A DNA stretch of 64,000 bases. Origin: Pusillibacter faecalis. Lineage in GTDB: Bacteria; Bacillota; Clostridia; Oscillospirales; Oscillospiraceae. The position numbers and the translations under genes were made by a program. Of the stretch, positions 25,804 to 33,551 are shown one piece after another. The stretch spans positions 682,001-746,000 of the forward strand of contig NZ_AP023420.1 of assembly GCF_018408705.1 (NCBI RefSeq), in the 5' to 3' direction. Within the stretch, counting starts at the first letter, position 1. Each line of letters begins with the position of its first letter. Below the pieces are notes generated by a model that did no database searches, was not told the DNA's origin, and was given only the letters and a program-made list of their open reading frames with translations.

Positions 25804-26257
25804 CGTTCGCGGCCTCCTTCTTCGCCTTTGCGATTTTTGGCGTACTCAGAGCGTCCACACGGGCCGCTAGAGCGTCCAACTGCTCCCGGGTGGCATATTC
25901 CACTGCCGGGGCCTGCGAGGGCTGTGCAGGGCTTGCAGGAGCATTTGAGGCGATTCTTTCCACCAGGTCGTAAATCTTGGTAGTGGGCTTTCCAGAGGCG
26001 TCAGCCTGTTTGAGGTAGATCACCGGCGCGGTGCTGTCCCACAGGGCAACGGCACTATTGGGAGCTACCGGGTACTCGAATGCCGCCTGCCCACCGGGAA
26101 CCCACACAATCTGTGTGTTGTTCTGCTGGGGTGGTTGTTGCATATTTTGCAACGGTTGGGGCTGATACTGCCCAGCTCTCAGCTGTGCCATCTGGTCAGG
26201 CATAGGCGGCTGATAGGGTTGATAGGGATTGTAGTAAGACGGATAACCATAAGCCAT
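25796..26257 (-). CDS. Pro/Gln-rich phage protein with C-terminal helix
   Basis: A 153-residue protein. Residues 1-50 are Pro/Tyr/Gln-rich. A short strand-rich core follows (TQIVWVPGGQAAFEYPVAPN, VALWDSTAPVIYLKQADASG), then a C-terminal helix (REQLDALAARVDALS). The core resembles a conserved motif of small phage virion proteins I have seen with this Tyr/Pro-rich start, but no role is established. It overlaps the next gene by eight bases. Confidence 0.6.
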   Translation of the reverse strand: MAYGYPSYYNPYQPYQPPMPDQMAQLRAGQYQPQPLQNMQQPPQQNNTQIVWVPGGQAAFEYPVAPNSAVALWDSTAPVIYLKQADASGKPTTKIYDLVERIASNAPASPAQPSQAPAVEYATREQLDALAARVDALSTPKIAKAKKEAANDE

Positions 26258-26260
26258 GAA

Positions 26261-26629
26261 TTAATCCTCCTTCATCCAGTAGTACAAAACGATCTCATTC
26301 CCGCTGTCCCAGGTGTCATATATAATAGAATCCTGAACGCAGACCACATGTCCGGACAGCGCCAGAATATAGGTCCCATGAGGGTTCTCTGTTGCGAAAT
26401 CCGCTACAGACATATCATCTCTGACAATATCCCTCTCGAAGCCCTGCCTGCGCAGATACGCTCCCCACACGGCGTTGCTTGAAGGCATATCTTTGAGCAG
26501 GTTCCCTTCAATGCAGAGATTCCAATAGGTAGCGTCCCAACTTTGGCCCAGGGCTTTAGAAATCGCTCTGACTGTGCAATCTCCAACATTGCGTCCGGCT
26601 GGGTTTTCGTTGTAAAATTCAAACCGCAT
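26261..26629 (-). CDS. Papain-like cysteine-protease-fold phage protein
   Basis: A 122-residue protein with a possible Cys-His-Asp triad. The Cys is in NVGDCTVRAISKAL (about residue 18), the His in ILALSGHVVCVQD (about residue 95) and the Asp in IIYDTWDSG. This is the layout of small C39/papain-like domains in phage late operons. Whether it cleaves virion or host proteins is unknown. The start at 26629 overlaps the 3' end of the preceding gene by 11 bases; the longer frame to 26749 duplicates that gene's DNA in another frame and is unlikely. Confidence 0.6.
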   Translation of the reverse strand: MRFEFYNENPAGRNVGDCTVRAISKALGQSWDATYWNLCIEGNLLKDMPSSNAVWGAYLRRQGFERDIVRDDMSVADFATENPHGTYILALSGHVVCVQDSIIYDTWDSGNEIVLYYWMKED

Positions 26630-26876
26630 ATTCACGCCGGTCATCGAACAACAATTCCTGCTGCCGGATGAACGCCTCCAATTCTGAAAATTTTCCCTCT
26701 GCCGCGTACTGAAAACAAGTGTCTGTGGCATTAGAGGCCGTCCATCCACAGGCTACCAGCCGCTTGACAAGCTCAGACCCATTCACAAGCAAAATAACAC
26801 GTCCTTTCAAACAAAAAACGGAGTCCGTGAGGAGGGCGGCGACGTGTACCAACCCTTGAATCCTCACGTCCTCCAT
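26619..26876 (-). CDS. Small phage protein, start uncertain
   Basis: The open frame of 85 residues has its most protein-like part at the end: LVKRLVACGWTASNATDTCF, then EFIRQQE-type helices. AAAGGA is found before a TTG at 26792, giving a 57-residue product, whereas the ATG at 26876 lacks a binding site. A helical three-helix protein is expected. Function unknown. It is the first gene after the terminator that ends the preceding late-operon segment. Confidence 0.5.
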   Translation of the reverse strand: MEDVRIQGLVHVAALLTDSVFCLKGRVILLVNGSELVKRLVACGWTASNATDTCFQYAAEGKFSELEAFIRQQELLFDDRREYAV

Positions 26877-26891
26877 GTCTCTATTGTCGCA

Positions 26892-26925
26892 TAAAAAATC
26901 CCCGCATGGGTGGCATCCATGCGGG
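26892..26925 (-). terminator. Terminator facing the phage end block
   Basis: CCCGCATGG (26901-26909) and CCATGCGGG (26917-26925). On the minus strand a T-run follows (26893-26898). It lies just upstream of the gene at 26619-26876, so late read-through is partly cut here. Confidence 0.75.
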
Positions 26926-26964
26926 AGTTATGTGGAAGTTATGATGAAATCCTTTTTCCTTATA

Positions 26965-26993
26965 TTGTATTGGATATGCTGACATGGTATAAT
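26965..26993 (+). promoter_or_regulatory. Promoter of inverted accessory gene
   Basis: TTGTAT (26965-26970), 17 bases, TATAAT (26988-26993), followed by AGGTGAT and the ATG at 27020. Confidence 0.75.
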
Positions 26994-27019
26994 TTATTGT
27001 ATAAAAGCGAGGTGATAGT

Positions 27020-27907
27020 ATGGAAGGAAAAAGTTGTTTAACGTTTTCTTTTTGCGGAGACAATGAAGTAAGCGCCTTAGCTGTATCTGATGCTATAAAA
27101 TCTCTGGTTGAATTGTCAACAGTTATTTACGAAAAAGAATATCCAGATGTTGAATTTCGGCTAACTGTTCGCGCCGTAAATCCCGGAAGTTTAGAGTTTG
27201 TATTTTCTGCCGCCGCGTTTGTAACAGGAACTTTACTATCTCCGGAAAATGTGAATTATGCAGCTGATTTAATTTCTGTAATGGGGGCCACATTTTCTAT
27301 AAAGAAATTTCTGGCTGGAAAACCTCCGAAGAGCGTTAAAAGAGAAAACGGTAGAACTGTTGTTATAAATGCTAACGGGATTAAAGGAGAGTTCCCTGTT
27401 GGAGCTGGGGTATTTTTTGTAGATAACCGTGTAGACAATTCTGTTAGAAACATTATAAACTGTGCCTCGCTTTCAGATGGTGTTACTGGAATTTCAATAG
27501 ATGCAAATGGAAAAATAGAGATTTCAAGAGAAGAGTTTGATGATTGTTTTCAAAAATTAGAATTAGATTTACTTGAAGATAAATCTGATGTAGAGCCAAT
27601 TGTATCAATGAGCTACAAACAGGTTTTATTTATCAGGCAAGTCGATTTTTCTGGAGACTTAAAGTGGAGATTTACAGGAATCAACGATGAAAATATTACA
27701 GCCTCCATTCTTGACAAGGATTTTATGGAAAAGGTTCACTCCGGAGGTCAAAATATAAATGCTAATATGTACTTAATTGCAGATGTGCAATCTACAGTTC
27801 ATATTTTGGAAAACGGAAGACCAGACAAGTCTAAATGTACTTACGAAATAATAAAAGTTCATTCCATCAAATCTCCTGGGGATGGGCAGATAACATTCGA
27901 TGTATGA
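27020..27907 (+). CDS. Accessory phage protein inverted in the late operon
   Basis: A 295-residue protein I do not recognise by function. The N-terminal half has a conserved-looking LTFSFCGDNEVSALAVSDAI, VRAVNPGSLEFVFSAAAF and SIKKFLAGKPPKSVK; the C-terminal half is strand-rich (VLFIRQVDFSGDLKWRF). It is visibly more A/T-rich than its neighbours, runs opposite to the late genes, has its own consensus promoter and is flanked by terminators on both sides. That arrangement is typical of morons expressed in the lysogen. A role in host fitness or superinfection immunity is possible, with no direct evidence. Confidence 0.7.
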   Translation: MEGKSCLTFSFCGDNEVSALAVSDAIKSLVELSTVIYEKEYPDVEFRLTVRAVNPGSLEFVFSAAAFVTGTLLSPENVNYAADLISVMGATFSIKKFLAGKPPKSVKRENGRTVVINANGIKGEFPVGAGVFFVDNRVDNSVRNIINCASLSDGVTGISIDANGKIEISREEFDDCFQKLELDLLEDKSDVEPIVSMSYKQVLFIRQVDFSGDLKWRFTGINDENITASILDKDFMEKVHSGGQNINANMYLIADVQSTVHILENGRPDKSKCTYEIIKVHSIKSPGDGQITFDV

Positions 27908-27910
27908 AAA

Positions 27911-27934
27911 GGAGCCGGGTTAATCCCCGGCTCC
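27911..27934. terminator. Bidirectional terminator between convergent genes
   Basis: GGAGCCGGG (27911-27919) and CCCGGCTCC (27926-27934) with a 6-base loop. It overlaps the stop codon of the leftward HTH-like gene and follows the moron stop by four bases. Confidence 0.8.
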
Positions 27935-28180
27935 CTTGTTTGTATAGAGTTGTTTTGCTACTTCCTCAACCCTTTGGAATATGTACTTTTCATGGTCACT
28001 AACTGTGCTTCGGTACCATCCCAGTTCCGCCGCCACGTCCATCTGACCCCATTTATCAATGATTCGTCGTTTTGCGATCAATTCATCGTCTTGGTTTAGG
28101 GCAGACTCATAGATGGCTCTTTCCAGCTGAGAGCGCAAGAGTTTATCCAGCGGCGGCGGTAATTTCACTCTTGCGCTCAT
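27920..28180 (-). CDS. Small HTH-like phage protein
   Basis: An 86-residue protein. The middle reads KRRIIDKWGQMDVAAELGWYR, then STVSDHEKYIFQRVEEVA, consistent with a helix-turn-helix of the sigma-region-4 or late-regulator kind. AGGACGTGGACCA lies upstream of the ATG at 28180; the frame is open further upstream. It follows the endolysin gene by 14 bases. It may regulate transcription, though its place at the 3' end of the lysis module is unusual for a regulator. Confidence 0.6.
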   Translation of the reverse strand: MSARVKLPPPLDKLLRSQLERAIYESALNQDDELIAKRRIIDKWGQMDVAAELGWYRSTVSDHEKYIFQRVEEVAKQLYTNKGAGD

Positions 28181-28194
28181 TGGTCCACGTCCTT

Positions 28195-29529
28195 TTACTT
28201 CAAATTGTGATACCTGTACAGCATCACAGCAAACTGTCTGCGGGTAACGGGCTGGTCCAGCATCATGTCGCCGTTCGTGTTGCCCAGCATAATGCCGTTC
28301 TCCCGCACCCACTGGACCGCCAGATCACTTTCAGAAGGCTTGTCCACAGTTTCCTCCTTCCAGGCAATTCCCAGATAGTTCAGGATGCCCTTTGCTTCCG
28401 CTTCCGCCAGTTTCTGCCGGTATGCGGAGTTTTTGAGGTTTGCGGCGTCTGCCTGGTTGGTGTGGAAGCCATGCTCAATCAGAACAGCCGGAGCCACGGT
28501 GCCTTTCAGGACATACAGCGACGGGTCCGCCACAATCGGTGTAGACCTGACAGTAATTCCGGCGTCTTTGACGGCCTCCAGGATATCCTTTGCTGCCTCA
28601 TAGCCGCTCCCGCTGGTCTTGTAGACATATGCGCTCCATCCGGAGGCAGAGGACCAGCCTCCATCTCCAGCGGCGTTGCTGTGCAGGCTCACGAACAAAT
28701 CCAGGTCTTTGATGGCGTTTGCAATCGCACACCGCTGCGCAAGGCTGACTTCCCCGCCGCCAGTTCTGGTCATGGTGACGGCAATGCTATGCCGCTCCAG
28801 GATGCTCTGAATGCGTTTCCCCATGTCCAGGGCAAACTCATGCTCATAATAGGTTCCGTCCGGGCTTTTGTTGGCGAGGTTTCCCGCGTCATGGCCCGGG
28901 TCCAGGACCACCTTCTTCTTTTCCACAGTTGTCTCCCCTTTCTTGAGATAGACCAGAATCAAATCATGCACGGCTCTGCTGCTCTGGATGACCGCGCCCT
29001 TGAAATAACACTGGCTGGAGCCGCCGCCATCCAGCATAACCGCGGAATCCCATCCTGCCGCCGCCAAATCGTCTCTGAGGGCTTTCGGCGTCCGGGTCAT
29101 ACTCCCTCCGTCCCTCGTACAGTAAAGGGCCAGAGAGCCGTCCTTGACGCCAATGGCAGAGCGCCCACGTTTGCCGCCCTGCCCCTCGTCATAGATCAAT
29201 TTGGAGAGTGGCTTTCCGGAAACAATCAGCGGTGTGCAAGTGATATAATTGCGCTGAGAGGCGTCTGGCAGCGTGTCCATAGAAATGTCCGGCCCATCAT
29301 TCCAGGAGTAGCCGGAGACTGTGTAATCCGGTTTGCAGAGTACCTTCCCATCTGCTTTCAAGTGGCAATTAGGTACAAACGTGCTCATGTTGTAGAGCGT
29401 GCCGTTGAGGATGTAATCCGCCCCGGTCTCCCTCTGAATTTGAGAGAGAGACCGGCGAGCGGTGTTGATGTAGAGCTGGATGCGCTGGATATCTTTCAGG
29501 GGGATTGTTACCGCCAGATGGTCAGGCAT
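28195..29529 (-). CDS. Endolysin: phosphodiester glycosidase plus amidase
   Basis: A 444-residue protein with two catalytic domains. Residues 1-230 match phosphodiester glycosidases (NAGPA type, PF09992): TGADYILNGTLYNM, RSAIGVKDGSLALYC, AVMLDGGGSSQCYFKG. Residues about 235-405 are Amidase_3: VVLDPGHDAGNLAN (zinc His), HEFALDMG (Glu), FVSLHSNAAGDGG (His), AVLIEHGFHTNQ (Glu). The C-terminus (WVRENGIMLGNTNGDMMLDQ) resembles an SLH-type wall-binding motif. It is expected to cleave peptidoglycan and perhaps a glycan-phosphate wall polymer at lysis. The start overlaps the holin stop by eight bases. Confidence 0.88.
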   Translation of the reverse strand: MPDHLAVTIPLKDIQRIQLYINTARRSLSQIQRETGADYILNGTLYNMSTFVPNCHLKADGKVLCKPDYTVSGYSWNDGPDISMDTLPDASQRNYITCTPLIVSGKPLSKLIYDEGQGGKRGRSAIGVKDGSLALYCTRDGGSMTRTPKALRDDLAAAGWDSAVMLDGGGSSQCYFKGAVIQSSRAVHDLILVYLKKGETTVEKKKVVLDPGHDAGNLANKSPDGTYYEHEFALDMGKRIQSILERHSIAVTMTRTGGGEVSLAQRCAIANAIKDLDLFVSLHSNAAGDGGWSSASGWSAYVYKTSGSGYEAAKDILEAVKDAGITVRSTPIVADPSLYVLKGTVAPAVLIEHGFHTNQADAANLKNSAYRQKLAEAEAKGILNYLGIAWKEETVDKPSESDLAVQWVRENGIMLGNTNGDMMLDQPVTRRQFAVMLYRYHNLK

Positions 29530-29800
29530 TTCCACCACTCCCCAGCTGCTTGAAAACCTGATTTGCACCGGTAGCCGCCAGGCCAGACACGATGCCGACA
29601 GCCGCAGCGGTGATGTAATCCGTGGCGGGGAATTCTGGCATAATGAACATGCCCGCAACACCCAGAACGCCGCCAAACACTCCGCAGACAATGGGAATCC
29701 ACTTGTTGTCAAGCCCGGATGCCTTCACGCCTTGCCCGATCAGCAGGCAAATGACGGTGATCGCCGCCACGCCGGTGATGCCGAGAGAAGAAACATCCAT
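29522..29800 (-). CDS. Phage holin
   Basis: A 92-residue protein with two hydrophobic segments (GVAAITVICLLIGQGVKA; IVCGVFGGVLGVAGMFIM) and a third weaker one (ITAAAVGIVSGLAATGANQV). This layout is typical of short Firmicutes phage holins. It makes holes in the cytoplasmic membrane that release the endolysin. It lies directly before the endolysin with overlapping frames. Confidence 0.85.
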   Translation of the reverse strand: MDVSSLGITGVAAITVICLLIGQGVKASGLDNKWIPIVCGVFGGVLGVAGMFIMPEFPATDYITAAAVGIVSGLAATGANQVFKQLGSGGNA

Positions 29801-29803
29801 AGA

Positions 29804-30205
29804 TTAACCCCTCCCGTGGTCCTTGTCGTAGTCCGCCATAGACTTGGGCTGATACTTGCAGGACCCGTCCTCGGCATAGATGTACCGCAGAGCGCCCTTC
29901 ACCACGTCCACACCATGATACTTGGGCCGGTTGTACACCATATCCTGTTCGGGGATGTACTTGTCGATCTCCTCCTGCCACGCGACAGCGCCGGTGAAGG
30001 TGTGCATGGAGGCCCACCAGGGAGTTTCAACGGGAGCGGGAATAAAGCCCTCCTCCATCTCTTCCTTCGTCCAGCCGCCTCCAGGGTTCTTGTTCGGGTC
30101 CAGAGAAAAGTTCGCGCCAGCCTCTTTCAGCTTCGCGTTGGCTTCCTCCACCGTGATCTTACCGGCCTTGTACCGCTCCATGATGTCGTTGATGGTCTTG
30201 TTCAT
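29804..30205 (-). CDS. Conserved phage protein near lysis genes
   Basis: A 133-residue soluble protein. The N-terminal NDIMERYKAGKITVEEANAK, then LKEAGA, resembles a short SHOCT-like helical hairpin; the rest (NPGGGWTKEEMEEGFIP, VVKGALRYIYAEDGS) is unfamiliar. It is a common neighbour of holins in gut phages, function unknown. The start at 30205 has AAAGGAAG upstream. Confidence 0.6.
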   Translation of the reverse strand: MNKTINDIMERYKAGKITVEEANAKLKEAGANFSLDPNKNPGGGWTKEEMEEGFIPAPVETPWWASMHTFTGAVAWQEEIDKYIPEQDMVYNRPKYHGVDVVKGALRYIYAEDGSCKYQPKSMADYDKDHGRG

Positions 30206-30260
30206 AATATGTACTTCCTTTCTAAATTTCCGGCTGTGCCGGTTGATAACAAACTGTTGA

Positions 30261-30602
30261 TTAGGGAACAATCAAGCTTAGAACCGCAAGCGCCGCTGCT
30301 GTCAAAATGGAGGAAAGCACCGCAACAACCACTTTGCTTTTAATATCGCTCCATTGTCTTCCAGGCTTTTGCTGTTCTGTCTCCTGCCACTCGATCAGCT
30401 TGTCCAGTTTTTTCATGATGTTGTTATACTGTTCGTTCCGGGCGGCTTCTACCTTTTCAAGCTCCCGAATGCGGTCAAACATCTCTTTATGAGTCCCTCG
30501 CGCGGATTCTCGGAGTTCCGTTATCTGCTTTTCCAGCATATCCGCTTTTTGCAGGCCCAAACAATCCCGCTGTGGGTCTATGATACATTTTTCATTACTC
30601 AT
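30261..30602 (-). CDS. XhlA/BhlA-type holin-associated protein
   Basis: A 113-residue protein. A coiled-coil N-terminal 80 residues (KADMLEKQITELRESARGTH) are followed by a single C-terminal membrane segment (VVVAVLSSILTAAALAVLSL). This is the architecture of haemolysin XhlA/BhlA proteins that assist holins. It opens the lysis module; the IS110 element begins about 50 bases upstream of its ATG and may have separated it from late transcription. Confidence 0.75.
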   Translation of the reverse strand: MSNEKCIIDPQRDCLGLQKADMLEKQITELRESARGTHKEMFDRIRELEKVEAARNEQYNNIMKKLDKLIEWQETEQQKPGRQWSDIKSKVVVAVLSSILTAAALAVLSLIVP

Positions 30603-30794
30603 GGGCAGCACCGCCTATCTGTGGTATAATCTTTTTGAGTCCAATGGTATGAAGTCAAGTGGGTGAGGAAGAAAAAAATTAAGCGAAACAGAGTAAAAAG
30701 CACTGTGTAGGTAGCAAAAAGGCAACACAAATCTAAACCCTGCCCCCTGAGTTTTTGAAACAGGGCGATTTCGTCAGAGCGGCAAGCGGTGTGC

Positions 30795-32018
30795 TCAGCC
30801 CTCCGGCGGGATATACAGGCGGTTGTCTTTCAGCAGCCGAAAGACCAACCGAACCAGTTTTCTGGCAGTTAAAGCGAGTGCTCGTTTGTGCTGGTACTTG
30901 TTGACCTCTTTTAATTTGAGGTTATAGTAGCGCCGAAACTCGGAGTCGCATCTTCTCACAGAGTTGGCTGCTTCCAGCAGGTAGTAACGGAGATAGCGGT
31001 TGCCGGATTTAATCATCCTGGAATGCTCCGCCTCGAAGTCACCAGACTGATTTCTGTTCCAGACAAGGCCAGCGTATTTGGCGACAGAGGCTTGGGATTC
31101 AAAGCGGTGGATATCGCCAATTTCAGCGATGATACCAGCGGAGTAGACCTTGCCAATACCGGGGATGGATGTCAGCGTGTTCGGGATGATTTCAAACTGG
31201 TGTTCAATGGCCTTGTCCAAAACCTTGACCTGCTTCTCTAAAGCCCGTATGGAAGCAATAGATACGGCCATGGCCTGGTTTACAGAGTTGTTCACGGTAA
31301 CTGGCAGACGGTAAGAATCTCTGGCTGCACTGCGAATAGCCTTAGCTTTTGCTGCTGGGTCAGCGAAGTTCCTGCCCTTTTCATCAATGAAGACAGTCAG
31401 TTCATCCAGATTGGCGTTCGCCAGGTCATCCACAGTTTCAAACTGTTCCATGAGCGCAATAGTAGTGGCGCTGGTGTTCTGAATGTCTTTGTCCTGGGCC
31501 ATGCCGGAGCATTTGAGGAATAAGTAGTTGGCGAACCGCTGCTTTTCACGGGTCAAATTCTGAATAACATCAAATCTGGCCCTGGTAAGGGTTTGCAGGG
31601 CTTTGTAGCGGTAATCGTCCATGTAGACCTCCCTGTTGATTCTGCCAAAACGGAGATGGTCGGCAATCACAAAGGCGTCCACCCAGTCGTTCTTTGGCAG
31701 GTCAGAATAGGCTTCCTTGAACTTCCGCACCTGCTTGGGATTCAGAACATGGATTTTCCTCTGAAACCGCCCCAGGCTGCCATCCTCACGAAGAGCGTAG
31801 ACCAAGCTGTCCCCGTAGATGGAGGTGGCCTCCAGGCCAATCACCACATCGCTGAGCTGCATGGAACGAAGTGCCGACACGATTCTCTCTGACAACAGCT
31901 TAGCACCGCCAAGATTGTTTTGCACAGAGAAATTGGAGTGCTTGCTGCCGTCCGGCTTCATCAGGTAGGCCACATTGTTCTTGCTGCTCACATCAATGCC
32001 AACGAATAGTGGATTCAC
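30795..32018 (-). CDS. IS110-family transposase (DEDD)
   Basis: About 407 residues from a GTG at 32018 preceded by GGGGAGGTG. The N-terminal RuvC-like domain has GIDVSSKNNVAYL (first Asp), VVIGLEATSIYGDSL (Glu) and KNDWVDAFVIADHLR (two Asp). The C-terminal Transposase_20 domain has LTSIPGIGKVYSAGIIAEIG and SRMIKSGNRYLRYYLLEA. Length and residues are complete, so the enzyme may be active. The open frame extends upstream to 32147 through the non-coding region but has no suitable start there. Confidence 0.92.
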   Translation of the reverse strand: MNPLFVGIDVSSKNNVAYLMKPDGSKHSNFSVQNNLGGAKLLSERIVSALRSMQLSDVVIGLEATSIYGDSLVYALREDGSLGRFQRKIHVLNPKQVRKFKEAYSDLPKNDWVDAFVIADHLRFGRINREVYMDDYRYKALQTLTRARFDVIQNLTREKQRFANYLFLKCSGMAQDKDIQNTSATTIALMEQFETVDDLANANLDELTVFIDEKGRNFADPAAKAKAIRSAARDSYRLPVTVNNSVNQAMAVSIASIRALEKQVKVLDKAIEHQFEIIPNTLTSIPGIGKVYSAGIIAEIGDIHRFESQASVAKYAGLVWNRNQSGDFEAEHSRMIKSGNRYLRYYLLEAANSVRRCDSEFRRYYNLKLKEVNKYQHKRALALTARKLVRLVFRLLKDNRLYIPPEG

Positions 32019-32029
32019 AATTTTCACCT

Positions 32030-32290
32030 CCCCATGTGGAGATTTCAGGCCAGCAGGCTTTGAGATACCCATGATAACCGGAGCATCCTCACCCTTGCTT
32101 ATTAGAATCATTCCAGAGTTGGTCAATGCGATAGCCCTCACTGCCAACAGGGCGACCTTATCTCTGGCAAACAGCCAATGAGTTTGCAGCTAACTTCCGG
32201 CTCAGGGGAACAGACTCAAACTGAAGTAGCCTTTTGGCTCAACTGGAGATGATAGAACTTGACCCTGCTGTCCTACAGCTATTGTATCAC
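32030..32290 (-). ncRNA. Candidate IS110 bridge (guide) RNA region
   Basis: IS110 elements carry a structured non-coding RNA between the left end and the transposase start that pairs with target and donor DNA. This 260-base leader fits in place and size, begins near a -10-like TACAAT, and has pairing potential (for example GCTGTAGGACAGC and CTGTTTGCCAG with CTGGCAAACAG-like segments). Guide loops were not assigned, so this is a positional inference. Confidence 0.45.
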
Positions 32291-32355
32291 GGGCATCTCA
32301 GAGCCTGCTGATACCTGAAATATTTGCTTTGAAACTTATTATACAAGGTGATAAT

Positions 32356-32550
32356 ATGGATATGGATTTGTATAAAGTTACCGTGATCTGCTCAAAGTGT
32401 GGGCGAATGGCCCCTTTCACTCCGCCAGATGGCTCCAATATATGGGGTTCTTGGGACTGGCATCATCCCTGTTCCTTTTGCGGGGAAACTTCATGGGTTG
32501 CCCACGAACCAGGCCGGGACTGGAAAACCGGGAAGCCAATGGACCTTTAA
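32356..32550 (+). CDS. Small zinc-ribbon protein, inverted in the late operon
   Basis: A 64-residue protein with two Cys pairs, VICSKCGRMAPF and HPCSFCGETSW, separated by a Trp-rich stretch. It is a zinc ribbon of unknown partner. The start at 32356 has AGGTGAT six bases upstream; an ATG at 32329 is less likely. It runs against the fibre genes and adjoins the IS110 element, whose insertion may have replaced its promoter. An accessory (moron) gene is inferred. Confidence 0.65.
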   Translation: MDMDLYKVTVICSKCGRMAPFTPPDGSNIWGSWDWHHPCSFCGETSWVAHEPGRDWKTGKPMDL

Positions 32551-32640
32551 GGTTTGGCGCGCATACTTAATCTCGCTTTTTTAGAAAAAGCCTGTGTGAT
32601 TTGCTTGTTGAAAATGTATGGACATTACGCCACAAAGATT

Positions 32641-33138
32641 TCATGTTACTTTGTATACTCTCACATCAGTGCCAGGAGCATTCATATCGGTAACATTTCC
32701 TGATAATTCCAGATATGAGCTATATCTCATATAAATGAAAGTGTTTTGTACTGCTTGTAATGTTCCAGATGATGCATTAGGGGTTACTATAAAAGCGTTC
32801 TGCATCACCAAACCTTGGCCACTCAAAGATGAGTAATATATCATAATATTACTTGATATACCTGAGTTCCTGTATGTAACTGATCTAAGGGACGCTTGGT
32901 TTACTAATGCTGTCCCCGTCATTTTTACACCATCCGCGCTCGTAAACGTCTTTCCGATCGCTACATCTGCCGCAGTAGCGGTTCCCAGGTTTGCAAGCAT
33001 ATCACAAACTTCTGCCGTGCCAGTGATTATTTCACCGCTGCTATCTATGGCCTGTTTTCCGGCAGCTAGATTCTCCGCTGTTGCTGGATTAGACAGCTCT
33101 GGAAGAGATGTACCAATGATCATCTGATTTGCAATCAT
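32641..33138 (-). CDS. Modular tail-fibre-type protein
   Basis: A 165-residue protein. The N-terminal part has repeated motifs shared with the gene at 37386-38168: LPELSNPATAENLAAGKQAI, GEIITGT and TAADVAIGKTFTSADGVKMT. The C-terminal half is A/T-rich in codons and strand-rich (MIYYSSLSGQGLVMQNAF), as expected for a variable receptor- or glycan-binding tip. It is the last gene of the fibre run in transcription order. AAGGAGG precedes the ATG. Confidence 0.65.
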   Translation of the reverse strand: MIANQMIIGTSLPELSNPATAENLAAGKQAIDSSGEIITGTAEVCDMLANLGTATAADVAIGKTFTSADGVKMTGTALVNQASLRSVTYRNSGISSNIMIYYSSLSGQGLVMQNAFIVTPNASSGTLQAVQNTFIYMRYSSYLELSGNVTDMNAPGTDVRVYKVT

Positions 33139-33147
33139 GTGTCCTCC

Positions 33148-33540
33148 TTAGCTTTTAACATCAGTTATTACCACATACACCGTCAAATCCGCTTCCGGAA
33201 CCGTCTGGCAAGTGAAGGTCAGATTATTGGCAGCTTGTCCGGTACAGAGGATTCCGGCAGCGAGGTAAGCGGCTTGCGAGGCAATAGCAGGCACAGGCTG
33301 AATCAGCTGCTTTGTCTCGTCGGCAAGTACTCCTGGAACAGTGATTGTCTGAGCATTTCCAGACCATGCAGACGCGAGAAGCGTCACACCATGGACCATC
33401 GGCTTTCCGCCCGCATTGGCGAGTACTTCCTGAAATTCTTCCTCCGTCCCCGTATATCCTCCATCAACCGCATACTGATAAGCTGATTTGCCGGGAAGTC
33501 CAATCCCGGCCACCTTTTTGCCGTTTACGTAGAGTGCCAT
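33148..33540 (-). CDS. Modular tail-fibre-type protein
   Basis: A 130-residue protein opening MALYVNGKKVAGIGLPGKSA, then DGGYTGTEEEFQEVLAN, the same module that starts the next gene upstream. The second half (TITVPGVLADETKQLIQPVP, DLTVYVVITDVKS) is a small beta-rich domain. The GYTGTEEEF motif recurs in short virion fibre proteins of gut siphoviruses, where it may mediate assembly. Function otherwise unknown. Confidence 0.6.
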   Translation of the reverse strand: MALYVNGKKVAGIGLPGKSAYQYAVDGGYTGTEEEFQEVLANAGGKPMVHGVTLLASAWSGNAQTITVPGVLADETKQLIQPVPAIASQAAYLAAGILCTGQAANNLTFTCQTVPEADLTVYVVITDVKS

Positions 33541-33551
33541 GATTCACCCCC

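Larger units (their letters stand above)
30650..32300 (-). mobile_element. IS110-family insertion sequence (ends approximate)
   Basis: One DEDD transposase gene with about 145 bases of non-coding DNA downstream and about 280 upstream, inserted between a zinc-ribbon gene and the lysis module. As usual for IS110 relatives, no clear terminal inverted repeats or target duplication are seen. On the minus strand TTGACT (near 30653-30658) lies by the right end and TACAAT (near 32281-32286) by the left end. If the ends are joined in a circle they could form a promoter, as known for this family. Exact ends are not resolved. Confidence 0.75.
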
